A stretch of 64,000 nt of DNA, taken from assembly GCA_013368325.1 (NCBI GenBank), contig JAACJK010000163.1, positions 3,410,001 to 3,474,000 of the forward strand, written 5' to 3'. The notes beneath the pieces were generated by a model. It saw only the letters and a list, made by a program, of their open reading frames with translations, was not told where the DNA came from and did not search any database. This DNA comes from Ephemerocybe angulata. Taxonomy: Eukaryota; Basidiomycota; Agaricomycetes; Agaricales; Psathyrellaceae. Positions 10,354 to 19,429 of the stretch are shown piece by piece. The position numbers were made by a program, and so were the translations under genes. Each line of letters begins with the position of its first letter. Positions within the stretch are counted from its first letter, which is position 1.

Positions 10354-11864
10354 ATGCCTGTCGTTCCTTCCCCTTCTCCTTCTCCTCCTCCTGAGGCTGC
10401 TGCTCCGGCGTCTCCCAGGTCTATCCTTCGCACTTTCAATGAAGGTGCGAATGACCTTGAAGACCACCTCTTAGGGACCAGCATTACGTCCCTCACCCAA
10501 GTTCGCAACGATTGCCTCAAGCACATCCTTCCTGGTTCCAAGACCTTGAACCCTCGTGCCGCCAACGCGGTTAGTCGCGCCCAAGAGGGCTTGTTTGACC
10601 TCGTTGTACGTTCGGTTCTTACAGATCTCCTTACCCCGCGACTGACCCTTCTCATAGGAGCCACCTGCGGTCGAAGCCGTTCTTAAGCACAACTCTCGTC
10701 ACCGTCGCATCGTTGGGAAACTCCATGCCGCGTTGACTGCTCACCAGGCCGCGTTCTCCTCTCGCGAGGTCACGCCTCCGGATAACGAGAAGCTCGAGCT
10801 GGTTCTCAAGTACCTGGGCGAGTGCCGCGAAAGTTACGGTCCGCGTCAGGATACCCCGATGCCTACCGCTGCTTCTGCGGCTACCGCGGCCGATGGCGAT
10901 GCCACTGTTCGTGCCGCGAAGTCTACCGCGTCTTCCTTGGCTCGTGCGTACTCTCCTTCCTCGTCTTATCTTCTCTTCTCTGATTCATCCTCTCCCTAGG
11001 CGTCTTGTTCCCTGTCGCTGAGTCTGTTACTCCGGCTGAGGAGAGTGCTCCCTCTAAGGGTAAAGCTAAGGCTAGTGCTCCTGCCCCTGAGGACATTGAG
11101 GTACGTATCCTATGTTTCTCTCCTGTAGCCCGTTGCTTACTCTCGCGTTCTCTAGGAGATCACCTTCTTGGAACCTCAGGATGTGGTCATGGCCGATGCC
11201 TCTGCCAACAATGCTCGTCGCGGCCGTTCTGCTCGCGGCGGTGCTGCTGGGGTATGCATCTTTCTTTCTTCCCACTTTCTCCTTCTGACTTCGTTCCTAG
11301 GGCTCTCGTACTCGTCCCACTCGTGGTGGTAGCACCAACTCGTCCGGCGGAGTCCGCATGTTGGACCACTCTCAGGTTCCTAACATGGACACCGGTTCTC
11401 CTATGTTTATGAAGGCCCAGCAAGTTAACAACAAGAGGTCTCGCCAGGGAGAGGTTCATCGCGAGGCTCAGGCTTCTGGTTCTCGAGGCTCTGGGAACCG
11501 TCTTTTCCCTGACGGTAACCTCGTCGAGTACAGTGCGCCTTCTCCCTTCGATTTCCTTATGTCCTCGGGCTTACTCTCTCTTGTAGTCGATGATCGCGCG
11601 ATCTCTAACCAGTACGTTCAGGGAGTGGTCTCCAACTCGCTCAAGTTGGTTCGCGACTTCGCCAACCAGACTCAGAACGAGGAGAACCTCCGTGTTATTA
11701 TTGGCGAGACCCGCGGCGTCATGTTGCAGGTTATTCACAAGCTTCAGATCTACACTGGTTTCTGGCAGATCCTCAACGAGGAGTACACCACTTTGAAGGC
11801 TTCTCTTCTTTCTCTCAACGACAACTCTGCTGCTTCTTCTTCTGCTCCTTCTACCTCTACTTAG
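10354..11864 (+). CDS. Element-borne antisense gene B: unrecognised helical protein
   Basis: Five exons give 432 codons: 10354-10605, 10658-10943, 11000-11100, 11156-11251 and 11301-11864. All four introns are 49-56 nt, with GTACGT, GTGCGT, GTACGT and GTATGC donors, and all splice in frame. The protein starts MPVVPSPSP with a Pro-rich head. A helical segment (DLEDHLLGTSITSL) follows, then an Ala-rich linker, a Gly/Arg segment (ARRGRSARGGAAG) that could bind nucleic acid, a second helical block near the C-terminus (NSLKLVRDFANQTQNEENL), and a Ser-rich tail. No catalytic motif is seen. It is transcribed opposite to gag-pol, in tandem with gene A. Function unknown; structural or regulatory roles for the element are equally possible. 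Confidence 0.72.
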
Positions 11865-12109
11865 GTTCGCTTTAGTAGTCTTGGATCCGCTGAACCAGCT
11901 TTAGTCTAATCGCGTAGTCCCTTCGAACGGTTTTTGCTCTCTAGTTTTCCGCTTTCGATGTCAATATGATTCTCGTTTGGACCTTTCTCTAAAATCGCAA
12001 AATTTCGGAGTAAGATAATCTTTATGTTAAGTATTGAGTTCGGGTAGTACCCTCTCTCTCCCCCCAACTAAAAAATCATCGTCCTCGATGACTCTGCGAA
12101 CCGCTCGAC
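11865..12109. other. Spacer between gene B and pol, holding a second polypurine tract
   Basis: Genes B and pol converge here. The plus strand has a 15-nt pyrimidine run at 12051-12065 (CCTCTCTCTCCCCCC), a polypurine tract on the element's sense strand. The part TCTCCCCCCAACT (12057-12069) is identical over 13 bases to the tract beside the 3' LTR. It lies 45 nt after the pol stop codon in the sense direction, where a simpler element would have its only polypurine tract and LTR. Confidence 0.7.
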
Positions 12110-15100
12110 CTAATCGTCGTCTTCGTCAGGGTCACCTCTCGGCATTCCTTTAAATGCTAAGTCCTCAATGTACCCTGTTTCCGACTCTTCTTCCATCTCT
12201 TCCAGCGTGGACGGCTCTATGTCGATGAAGTCATGAATTGACGCAGGGAGAGGAATGCGTTTCCTCGCGTGATATGGGATGACCCTGAAGGCACCAACGG
12301 CGCTCTGTAGGACGGCACCATCCATTTCTGCGAGAATGTACGCTCCTCCCTTATTACGTGCAATCACCACCAAAGGGCCCAAATACCTCGGCTTCATTTT
12401 CTTGTCGAGACTTTTCTCAATACTCGTATTGCGCATTAATACTAAGTCTCCGCGTTTGAATTTGAAGTCTCGGATTGTCCGTGCATACTCCTTTTCGTAT
12501 TTCACGACGCGTTCTCTCTTCTCCTTATCAACTCGACTCCTCATATTCTCGACTAAGTCCCTATGCTTAGCTAAGCCCTTCGCGCGCTGCGCCAGAAGCT
12601 CCTCTGTGGTCATAGGGCCGCTTGGAGGCTCGACTAGCCAAGTTGCTTCCTGGATGTCTAATGGCAGAACTGGTTCCGCGCCGGTGACCATGAAGAACGG
12701 AGAGACTCCGAATCGACGTCGTACCGTAACGCGGTCCGCCCACATAATGTGTTGGAAGTACCAGTACCATTGCTTCGCGACACCATTGGTTGCCTTGAAC
12801 AGCATGTCGCGGACGTCGTAGTGGGGACGCTCGATCCGACCATTGGCCTTAGAGTTGTACGGCGAGATCTTAATTCCCTTAATGCCATACTTATCCTCTA
12901 GCCATTTCGTAGCCTTCACGAACGCGCCTCCATTGTCCGTAACAATCTCCCTCATGCATCCCCATCTCGTGATGATCTCCAATAACCACGCGCCGATCTG
13001 TGCGCCTGTTTCTTCTTTCAAGGGCTTGCCCTCCATCCAAGAAGACAGCGCACACCGACCATGCACAATGTACTTGCAGCCGTTGCTCGCGGGAGTCATT
13101 TGCAACACATCCGCGTGCAACACTTGGAAGATCGACGGAGTATCCGTGACTTGTGGTGGGATCTTCAACAGTAGCTTTGTCCTCAGCTGGCAAACGTGAC
13201 AAGTCTTTACATACCAGTTCACATCTCCTTCGAGTTCAGGCCACCAGAAGCGCTTCAGTAGAACCTGAGTGGTGGCCCACGCGCCTCGGTGTCCAAGTGC
13301 GTCGTGTGCGGCCCTCATCATGTACATACGGTTCTCCTTAGGCACAACTAGCTGTGGGTGACCAGTTTGTCTTCGATACAGCTTTCCTTCTTTTTCGAAG
13401 TAATGGCTGCACTCTCGGACCCACTTGCCCACATCTGCCGGCTTCAATCCCTCGGGCGCTTGTAGCGGCCCCTTTAGCCACTTAGCTATTTTGGGTAGGC
13501 GCTCGTCTGTGTCCCGCGCTTGTTGGGATCGTCTCGCGTCATCGTACGCCTCTATCTCTTCTTCATCCATTTTCAATTCTGCATCTGGCAACATCTCGAC
13601 GTTGACCAACTGTGCTCGCGTCGCCGTTCGGACATGTCGCGAGACACCAGTCAGAACTCTGTCATCCTCGAAATCGGCTTCAGGGATCGTGACATTGAGG
13701 AGATATCCTCCTCGCGTGTCAATCTCATGTTTGAAGTCCTCGAAGTCGAGCGGGTCCGGATCCTCTGGGTTAGGTTTCGAGTATCCTCTCAGTCCGTCGC
13801 CCGATTCTCCTTGGTGGTCGTAGGGCTGGTGCGGCGGATCCTCGGGCATGCGATCACGCCTGGAAAGTCCATCCGCGGCAAAGGTCTTGCCTGCTACGTG
13901 CCGTAGCTCGAAGTGATACATCAGAATGTTCTCAATCCATCGGTTAATGGTAGCGTTAGGACCCATTTCCGGATTGTTGAGCATTCCTTTAATGTATTGA
14001 GCATCGGTTTCTACCACTAGACGTCTGCAGCCAATGAGCCAGTATTTGTTCTCCTGCAATGCTCTCATCAATCCGAATAACTCTCGTTTTGGTTGGGAGT
14101 AGCGAGCCTCGCGCGGAGTCATGGTAGTCGAGCCAAACCGCGCGTACCACCACTTCTTAAGGTCTGCAACGTCTTGTTGACTTATGTACCAGCCGATCGC
14201 TTTGTAGGACGTGTCGACTGAGAGCTTGATCTCGGTGTTGACATCGTAGTCCAGGGATCTTAGGCATGGTGCGTCTCGGACTGCATCCTTTAAGTCTCGC
14301 ATCGCGGCGTCCTGAGCTTCTCCCCACTCGAAGGGTTGGTCAATCCTTGTCAGCTTCTGGATCGCGTCTGCACGTTTAGCATAGTCGCGGATGAATATCC
14401 TCATCGTCCCCACTGTTCCTAGGAAGGCGCGGACATCGCTGACAGACTGACAAGGTCCCCACCTCTCGATGACGCCTACTCTCTCTGGCAGTGGCTTCCG
14501 ACCTTCATAGGTGCATAAATGGCCAACCACCACAAACTCGTCTGCGCACAGTACGGACTTCTTTCCTGAGAATGTGCCGCCACTGTACTTCATTCTCTCC
14601 ACTACACGGTTGAGATTCTGGAAATGCTCCCATACAAATCTTCGGATACCAGGGTTCTCGGGTATAGTCTCGCACGTACCGTCGGCTTTCTCGTACCTAG
14701 TACGAGGTCCACCTACGGGCACATCATCCAAAAACGGCCAAGTGACTTCTGGTATTTCCTCTTGTAAGATATGGGTGACATCGTCGTGGAAGATGGGCAC
14801 GGAATTGGTCCATCCCATGGGTAGGGTTACCAATCTCATCGCACCGAAGGGTGTTTGGAATGTGGTGAGGTCTCGCGAGGAAGGTGATAATAACCTCTCG
14901 TCGTATCCTACATATAGATCCAGACAGCCTCCACACGACCTTCCTGCGAACTTACTCGCCAACTCTTCCGTTGCTGGGGGCACTCCCGAGTGAGCGATTG
15001 TAACTGCGTTCAGCGGCTCTAAGCTGTGTACAATCCTCAGACTCTCTCCATCTTTCTTCAATACGCAAAACCACCTCGACCTGTACGATGAGTTCGAAGG

Positions 15101-15880
15101 CTCGTACACGCCGGCATCTATTTTGCTCTTGATCATGGCACACACGCGATCATACAAGCCTGGGGGAATAGGAATGTTTCTAAGCGCCCAAGGGGTGTGA
15201 GGGGTCGTGGGTATCTCGACTGGCGGGAAGAACTCTGGTTTAAAGCTCCCCCTTTCGGAATCATCCCAAGCGAAGCCTTCTTCATGTATCGAGACGAAGT
15301 TATGTAGTAGTTTCCTTTCTTCGTCCCACAAGAAGTCCCCTTTATGCAGCTTGTCCATGTCCTCCTTCCTCTCTTGTGTGTAGCGCCCAGTGGGTTTGAA
15401 CTCCGAAGGTCTAGTCGGTAGCTCAGGGAGGTTCGCGAGCGGGTCACCTTTAATGTCCCTAATGATACGAAACCTCTCGTCTAAGTGCCCCATAACCGGT
15501 TTGACTTTATCAGCCACCTTCTTGTATTTCGTGCCCTTCGAGACTCCCTTGACTTTGGCTTTCGCTTTCTGATCTTGGGAGGTCATCGCTGGTTGCGTCT
15601 CCACGACTAACTGTACTCTCTTTTCACTATCTGGGTTTTCTATGGTCGAGAGGTAGTTTTGAAATACCTCTCGTCCTTTTCTGTCATCCTCGTCGCCTTC
15701 TGGGGTTCCCTCGAAGTACGACTGCAGATATGCTCTCTGTAACTCTTCTTGGCTGAATACGCTCTCTGTGGGTCTCACGACTTGGGTTAGGCTAATTTCG
15801 CCAGTCCTGTCATCTCTCTCGAGGATTAGACCCACTTCCCCCTGATCACCGTTGATCAGATCCTCGAGGCTCGAAAATTT
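12110..15880 (-). CDS. pol: Pol: reverse transcriptase, RNase H and integrase
   Basis: The frame is open from just upstream of a -1 frameshift site at 15874-15880 to TAG at 12110; from 15835 on it encodes 1,241 residues. No ATG begins it, so it is expected as a fusion to Gag-Pro. Residue positions counted from 15835: reverse transcriptase about 190-450, with FLDD near 367 in place of the usual YxDD; RNase H about 530-660 (SVDTSYKAIGW, then VVETDAQ); integrase with an HHCC zinc site (H-x4-H ... C-x2-C, HDALGH and CHVC), the catalytic D, D, E in HADVL, TDNGGAF and GRIERPH, and an SH3-like tail (PRYLGPLVVI). No chromodomain follows. All catalytic residues are present. The RT-RH-IN order defines Ty3/gypsy. 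Confidence 0.95.
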   Translation of the reverse strand, partial: KFSSLEDLINGDQGEVGLILERDDRTGEISLTQVVRPTESVFSQEELQRAYLQSYFEGTPEGDEDDRKGREVFQNYLSTIENPDSEKRVQLVVETQPAMTSQDQKAKAKVKGVSKGTKYKKVADKVKPVMGHLDERFRIIRDIKGDPLANLPELPTRPSEFKPTGRYTQERKEDMDKLHKGDFLWDEERKLLHNFVSIHEEGFAWDDSERGSFKPEFFPPVEIPTTPHTPWALRNIPIPPGLYDRVCAMIKSKIDAGVYEPSNSSYRSRWFCVLKKDGESLRIVHSLEPLNAVTIAHSGVPPATEELASKFAGRSCGGCLDLYVGYDERLLSPSSRDLTTFQTPFGAMRLVTLPMGWTNSVPIFHDDVTHILQEEIPEVTWPFLDDVPVGGPRTRYEKADGTCETIPENPGIRRFVWEHFQNLNRVVERMKYSGGTFSGKKSVLCADEFVVVGHLCTYEGRKPLPERVGVIERWGPCQSVSDVRAFLGTVGTMRIFIRDYAKRADAIQKLTRIDQPFEWGEAQDAAMRDLKDAVRDAPCLRSLDYDVNTEIKLSVDTSYKAIGWYISQQDVADLKKWWYARFGSTTMTPREARYSQPKRELFGLMRALQENKYWLIGCRRLVVETDAQYIKGMLNNPEMGPNATINRWIENILMYHFELRHVAGKTFAADGLSRRDRMPEDPPHQPYDHQGESGDGLRGYSKPNPEDPDPLDFEDFKHEIDTRGGYLLNVTIPEADFEDDRVLTGVSRHVRTATRAQLVNVEMLPDAELKMDEEEIEAYDDARRSQQARDTDERLPKIAKWLKGPLQAPEGLKPADVGKWVRECSHYFEKEGKLYRRQTGHPQLVVPKENRMYMMRAAHDALGHRGAWATTQVLLKRFWWPELEGDVNWYVKTCHVCQLRTKLLLKIPPQVTDTPSIFQVLHADVLQMTPASNGCKYIVHGRCALSSWMEGKPLKEETGAQIGAWLLEIITRWGCMREIVTDNGGAFVKATKWLEDKYGIKGIKISPYNSKANGRIERPHYDVRDMLFKATNGVAKQWYWYFQHIMWADRVTVRRRFGVSPFFMVTGAEPVLPLDIQEATWLVEPPSGPMTTEELLAQRAKGLAKHRDLVENMRSRVDKEKRERVVKYEKEYARTIRDFKFKRGDLVLMRNTSIEKSLDKKMKPRYLGPLVVIARNKGGAYILAEMDGAVLQSAVGAFRVIPYHARKRIPLPASIHDFIDIEPSTLEEMEEESETGYIEDLAFKGMPRGDPDEDDD
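15842..15880 (-). promoter_or_regulatory. Pro-pol -1 ribosomal frameshift site: AAATTTT plus hairpin
   Basis: On the minus strand the pro frame reads GTA AAT TTT, so A-AAT-TTT fits X-XXY-YYZ in the zero frame (15880-15874). Slippage by -1 gives AAA TTT TCG and enters the pol frame, which is open from a TGA some 20 nt upstream. The pro frame ends at TGA, 15856-15858. After a 14-nt spacer comes a perfect 7-bp hairpin, CTGATCA-ACGG-TGATCAG (15859-15842). Confidence 0.8.
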
Positions 15881-17241
15881 ACTTCTTGAGCGTCAAGCAT
15901 CTCTTTTCTAACGTGTGGGGGTGGTTTGCCTCGAGGGCTGGTGGCAATGGTAATCCTCTTGCCCGTGTTGGGGTCGCAGAGTGTGATCTGCTGCTCGCCG
16001 CGGGTATTGTTCTTGACCTCGCTTGACATCGCAACGTCGAAAGGTCTCCCGAGAAGAACATCATACGCTGGACGGCGAATGATGTGAAGCTGGATGTACG
16101 CCGTTACTCCATCGAAGTCGAACTCGATGTTTCTAGCTAGACCTAGAGTCTTTTCTGTCGTTCGGTTTGCGGACTGGAGGTGAATGACGATATCTGGATC
16201 GAATGAGATTCCCAGCCGTCTCGCCACATCTGCATCCATGGAACAGATCTGGGAGCCCGTATCCAAGAGGACTTCTACCTTACCCGATTTATTGATACTC
16301 GGGTAGACAGTTCTCAGAGACACGGATTCGCGCGCTACCAGAATTGGCCGCGGCTCTTCCCCATCTTCCAATGAATTTAGATACTGCTCCACGGGGTCAC
16401 TAACTACGAAGGCTCCGTCGGGTACCGATGGAATTCCTTGTGCCAGAAAGACTTGCGCGGGAGGCAGCTCTTCCAACTGCATGAAGACTTGTTCAACTCT
16501 TACAGTCCCGGGTTCTTCCTCTTCTTCTCTTTCCGGATCGGGGATCTCCATTTCGCCCAACTCCTCTTCTGCCTCTAAGATGTTGCACATTTGTACCGCG
16601 CGAGCTTTGTACTCAGTAGACATCAAGTCAATGAGAGCGATGATTTGGTACTCGAGATCTGAGGCTTTTTCCTTATTATCAATCGCAATCTTCTTCTTGG
16701 TTATCATCTTTTTCAAGTACTCGCGGGCAGGTGCCGAAATGCTTGCCAAATCCTTAAGACTCGTAGTGAACCTCGTACTCAGTAACTCCTCCATGATGCG
16801 GCTCAGCGACTCGGCTTCCTCAATAGGCGCCTTATGCTGATACGCTGGTCCCTTCTTCTCTAGGCGAGGCAACGCTGTTTTAGGATCGGGACGACCTTCT
16901 CTCCCTTGCTGGACATCCTCGCGGGTTGGTGTTTTCAACGGAGTCGTTTTGAGTGGTGGTACTAGTACAAAGGGCCGGTCTTTCAACTTAGGCGCCGCTT
17001 GACTCGTCCCCCCAACTTCTACCGTTTCGAACCGCACTCCTCGAGGTGCTCGCGGATTAAAGACCTTCTTTACTCCTGACGGCGGCCCTCTCTTTATTGG
17101 CTCCTCATCCTCATCGTCTTCCTCATCCTCTACCGTGGCTTTTCTGCTGGGTTTGTTGTTACGCACCTCCGGGCTTGCCTTGTCGCGACCAACGGTTCTT
17201 TTCGCGACGGCAGTGTCCTTCACTGGTCGCTGAGAAAACCC
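15856..17241 (-). CDS. pro: Pro: retroviral-type aspartic protease with long N-terminal linker
   Basis: This frame has 455 codons downstream of GTG 17223 and is open back to the frameshift site at 17241. It has no ATG near its start. It begins with a long charged linker rich in Pro, Lys and Glu. The protease core is in the C-terminal third: the active-site triad D-T-G in EVLLDTGSQICSM (near residue 318) and the flap-distal motif AYDVLLGRPF. It acts as a dimer to cut the Gag-Pro-Pol polyprotein. It is in the -1 frame relative to gag and +1 relative to pol, so it is neither fused in frame nor independently initiated; read-through by frameshifting is the simplest explanation. Confidence 0.9.
   Translation of the reverse strand, partial: GFSQRPVKDTAVAKRTVGRDKASPEVRNNKPSRKATVEDEEDDEDEEPIKRGPPSGVKKVFNPRAPRGVRFETVEVGGTSQAAPKLKDRPFVLVPPLKTTPLKTPTREDVQQGREGRPDPKTALPRLEKKGPAYQHKAPIEEAESLSRIMEELLSTRFTTSLKDLASISAPAREYLKKMITKKKIAIDNKEKASDLEYQIIALIDLMSTEYKARAVQMCNILEAEEELGEMEIPDPEREEEEEPGTVRVEQVFMQLEELPPAQVFLAQGIPSVPDGAFVVSDPVEQYLNSLEDGEEPRPILVARESVSLRTVYPSINKSGKVEVLLDTGSQICSMDADVARRLGISFDPDIVIHLQSANRTTEKTLGLARNIEFDFDGVTAYIQLHIIRRPAYDVLLGRPFDVAMSSEVKNNTRGEQQITLCDPNTGKRITIATSPRGKPPPHVRKEMLDAQEVNFRASRI
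17204..17241 (-). promoter_or_regulatory. Gag-pro -1 ribosomal frameshift site: GGGTTTT plus hairpin
   Basis: Gag reads GAG GGT TTT CTC on the minus strand; G-GGT-TTT (17241-17235) is an X-XXY-YYZ heptamer in the zero frame. Slippage gives GGG TTT TCT and enters the pro frame, whose upstream stop TGA lies immediately before GGG. After a 4-nt spacer (CTCA) a 10-bp stem with a 2-nt bulge forms: GCGAC-CAGTG, loop AAGGA, CACTG-CC-GTCGC (17230-17204). The gag stop TGA (17220-17222) lies in the hairpin. Confidence 0.85.
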
Positions 17242-18869
17242 TCATCATCCTCGCCACCTTGGTTCGCTCCCGACCGCGTCTGCAAAGGGAATTGATTCCT
17301 CCCAACCATCGGGGTAAGTGCCGCGACTAATTGGGACATCAATTGATTGCTCCGCTTCTGCTCCTGCTGGAGCTCCTTCCAAGGCTCGACCACTGGTTTC
17401 TGTACGAACTGGGCCTGTGGCTGCATGTTCTTGGCTCGCGCGGACGATCCTTGTTCCCTTAAGGAACTCAGATGATAAATCTCGTCTCGCAGAATGTTCA
17501 TTTCGTCCCGAGTAATCATTTCTGATTCCTGGTACGGCGCTTGATGGAACTGATCGCGCACATAGTCCGCACTGTCATCATAGTAGTGCTGGACGTTCTG
17601 GCTAGCCGTGGGCATGGGCAGTTTGTCTACTACCTCTTTCAAGGAGGTGCCGGGCATATTGCGCAGGCGATTACCATGCTTGTCGAAGGTCCCATCCGGT
17701 CCCGATACAATCTTGCCTTCGCTGATATGTTTCTGCTTGGCTTGACAGTCGTTCGCGAAGTGACCCTGTCCATTACAGTAGTAGCAAATCGACCCCGCGC
17801 TGGGAGGTGGTCCTCTCGTATTGTTTCCGAATCCAAAGCCCCCTCTCGAGCCTGGATTGTTCTGCTGAGTTGCAACCGCGAAGTTGTTGGGCTGGCGCAT
17901 GAACTTGTCAGCGCGTCCTTGACCAGCGCGCAACTCCTCGAGTTGAGTCTCCATGTAGGCATCCCGAGAGATCATCTTTTTATCGATGGCACTCAATTTC
18001 TGGTCTAGCAAAGAACTCACTCCTTGCAGAACTCGGTGTTCGAGGTCCTCGTACTCGACTTTCACAGTGGGCTCGTCGTTCCAACCGGGCTCGTACAACT
18101 TAGATGGGGCCGCGGGAGTCACTGCTGGAGTGCTCGGGGTGGCAGAGACGACCGAGGGTTTAGCCAAGATACCTCCCTTCTTTCCTCCGAACCTTTCTCC
18201 AAAGCGTTCTCTCTGAACCGCCAACTTTTCAGCACACGAGATCCATCGGTCAAACGGAATGATCTTCTCTCCTGCAACGACTTCCAGGGTGTCATCCGTT
18301 TCGGCTTCCTTCGAGAGTACCTCCCATGCTTTCGTACGGAAAGGCTCATCTAACGCGCCCAAGAAAAGGTTAACCAATTCATTGTTGCTCATGAGATGCT
18401 TCTCGAGTTTCGCTGCCTCGGCCCTGAACTTCAGTGCGAACTGCAATAAGGTATGACTCGCGTCTAGACCTATCCCTTGGTGCCTCGCGCACAACAACTG
18501 GATCCTGGCTAAACTGCCACGGTTCTGCAGTGCTGCTGTAGGATGGTACAAGAACAGTTTCTCTTTGAACTCCGCGTAGGTACCCGTTTTATATTCAGGT
18601 AGCGTTGTCCAGAGACTCTGTTCCGACACATCTCGGAAGTGAACCAATGCCTTCTTCTTCAAGCGATCCGGGATGATTTCGCATGCGCTGATCACATCCT
18701 CTACTTGTCTCACATACTCTAGGAACTCTTCTGGTTTCGTAGAATCGTACTTAGGACGATTCGCGGAATAACTATTCGGGAAGTTTTTATTCGACATAGG
18801 GAGCCCAGGGAATCCTTCGCCAGTGGCATCAGGATCGAGGGCTCGGATTCGCGCTTGTTCGCCAGCCAT
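17220..18869 (-). CDS. gag: Gag: capsid-nucleocapsid polyprotein
   Basis: The first ATG of the open frame is at 18869, giving 549 residues (MAGEQARIRALDPD). The capsid-like helical region spans roughly residues 60-220 (for example YVRQVEDVISACEIIPDR and FKEKLFLYHPTAALQ). A CCHC zinc knuckle, CYYCNGQGHFANDC (C-x2-C-x4-H-x4-C), follows about two thirds in. The C-terminus is acidic and ends FLSDQ at TGA 17220-17222, just past the frameshift signal. The knuckle packages genomic RNA; Gag assembles the virus-like particle. Confidence 0.93.
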   Translation of the reverse strand: MAGEQARIRALDPDATGEGFPGLPMSNKNFPNSYSANRPKYDSTKPEEFLEYVRQVEDVISACEIIPDRLKKKALVHFRDVSEQSLWTTLPEYKTGTYAEFKEKLFLYHPTAALQNRGSLARIQLLCARHQGIGLDASHTLLQFALKFRAEAAKLEKHLMSNNELVNLFLGALDEPFRTKAWEVLSKEAETDDTLEVVAGEKIIPFDRWISCAEKLAVQRERFGERFGGKKGGILAKPSVVSATPSTPAVTPAAPSKLYEPGWNDEPTVKVEYEDLEHRVLQGVSSLLDQKLSAIDKKMISRDAYMETQLEELRAGQGRADKFMRQPNNFAVATQQNNPGSRGGFGFGNNTRGPPPSAGSICYYCNGQGHFANDCQAKQKHISEGKIVSGPDGTFDKHGNRLRNMPGTSLKEVVDKLPMPTASQNVQHYYDDSADYVRDQFHQAPYQESEMITRDEMNILRDEIYHLSSLREQGSSARAKNMQPQAQFVQKPVVEPWKELQQEQKRSNQLMSQLVAALTPMVGRNQFPLQTRSGANQGGEDDEGFLSDQ

Positions 18870-19409
18870 GGTAGGGGTCGTTGATAATTGACTGCTACTC
18901 GAATGTCTGCGGTTTCTACGGCGTCTGCGACTGGAGTTCGTGGATTGCGAACTTTCTCTACTCTCTGGTCTCGGATTGCGCGCGGGTTCTACGCGATTGG
19001 ATTTCGAAGCTAGCGCGAGTGCGGTAGTTCGAGGTTTTCCTCTCGTGAACGGGGCGACTTGGCGGGTTCTGGTAGGAGGTACAGCCGGTGGTACGACTCT
19101 GCTGCTTCTCGCTTTCGCGTTCGTAGGTGCTTGGAAACTTGTCCCTGGTCTGGGATAGTTATCAAAGGCAACTAGTTCTGTTCCTGCTTCGGCAACAGCT
19201 GTTCTCGTTCGCGCGCGAACGGAAGGTTGGGTTCCAACGGGTTGACTAGGGAGAACTGGGTTCTTCCTGGGTCGCTCTACTCCTTTTCCTTTATCAAGCA
19301 CAGGTCTTCTCGACGCTATGTTGATAGAACTCGTTTACTATCTGAAACGGACAAACGGATCTCGCTCGAGAGCTTGATCACGAATGAAGCTTTGATCGAT
19401 TCTGACTCC
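18870..19409 (-). other. Leader of the element: open frame upstream of gag without ATG
   Basis: Between the 5' LTR side and the gag ATG the gag frame is open for a further 144 codons, up to GTG 19301, but holds no ATG. It encodes a low-complexity Arg/Ser/Pro/Thr sequence including RRRRRNRRHSSSS. It may be untranslated leader with packaging signals, or coding sequence reached from a spliced or non-AUG start. Confidence 0.5.
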
Positions 19410-19427
19410 CCCTCGCGGTGGGCTCCA
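19410..19427 (-). other. Candidate tRNA primer-binding site
   Basis: Two nucleotides inside the 5' LTR the sense strand reads TGGAGCCCACCGCGAGGG. It starts TGG, complementary to a tRNA CCA end, at the expected distance. I could not match it to a particular tRNA. Confidence 0.5.
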
Positions 19428-19429
19428 GA

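Noticed and set aside
15856..17223. pro and pol as independently translated genes
   Set aside because: Neither frame begins with ATG near its start, and both overlap the upstream frame at a perfect slippery heptamer; a fused polyprotein is the better reading.
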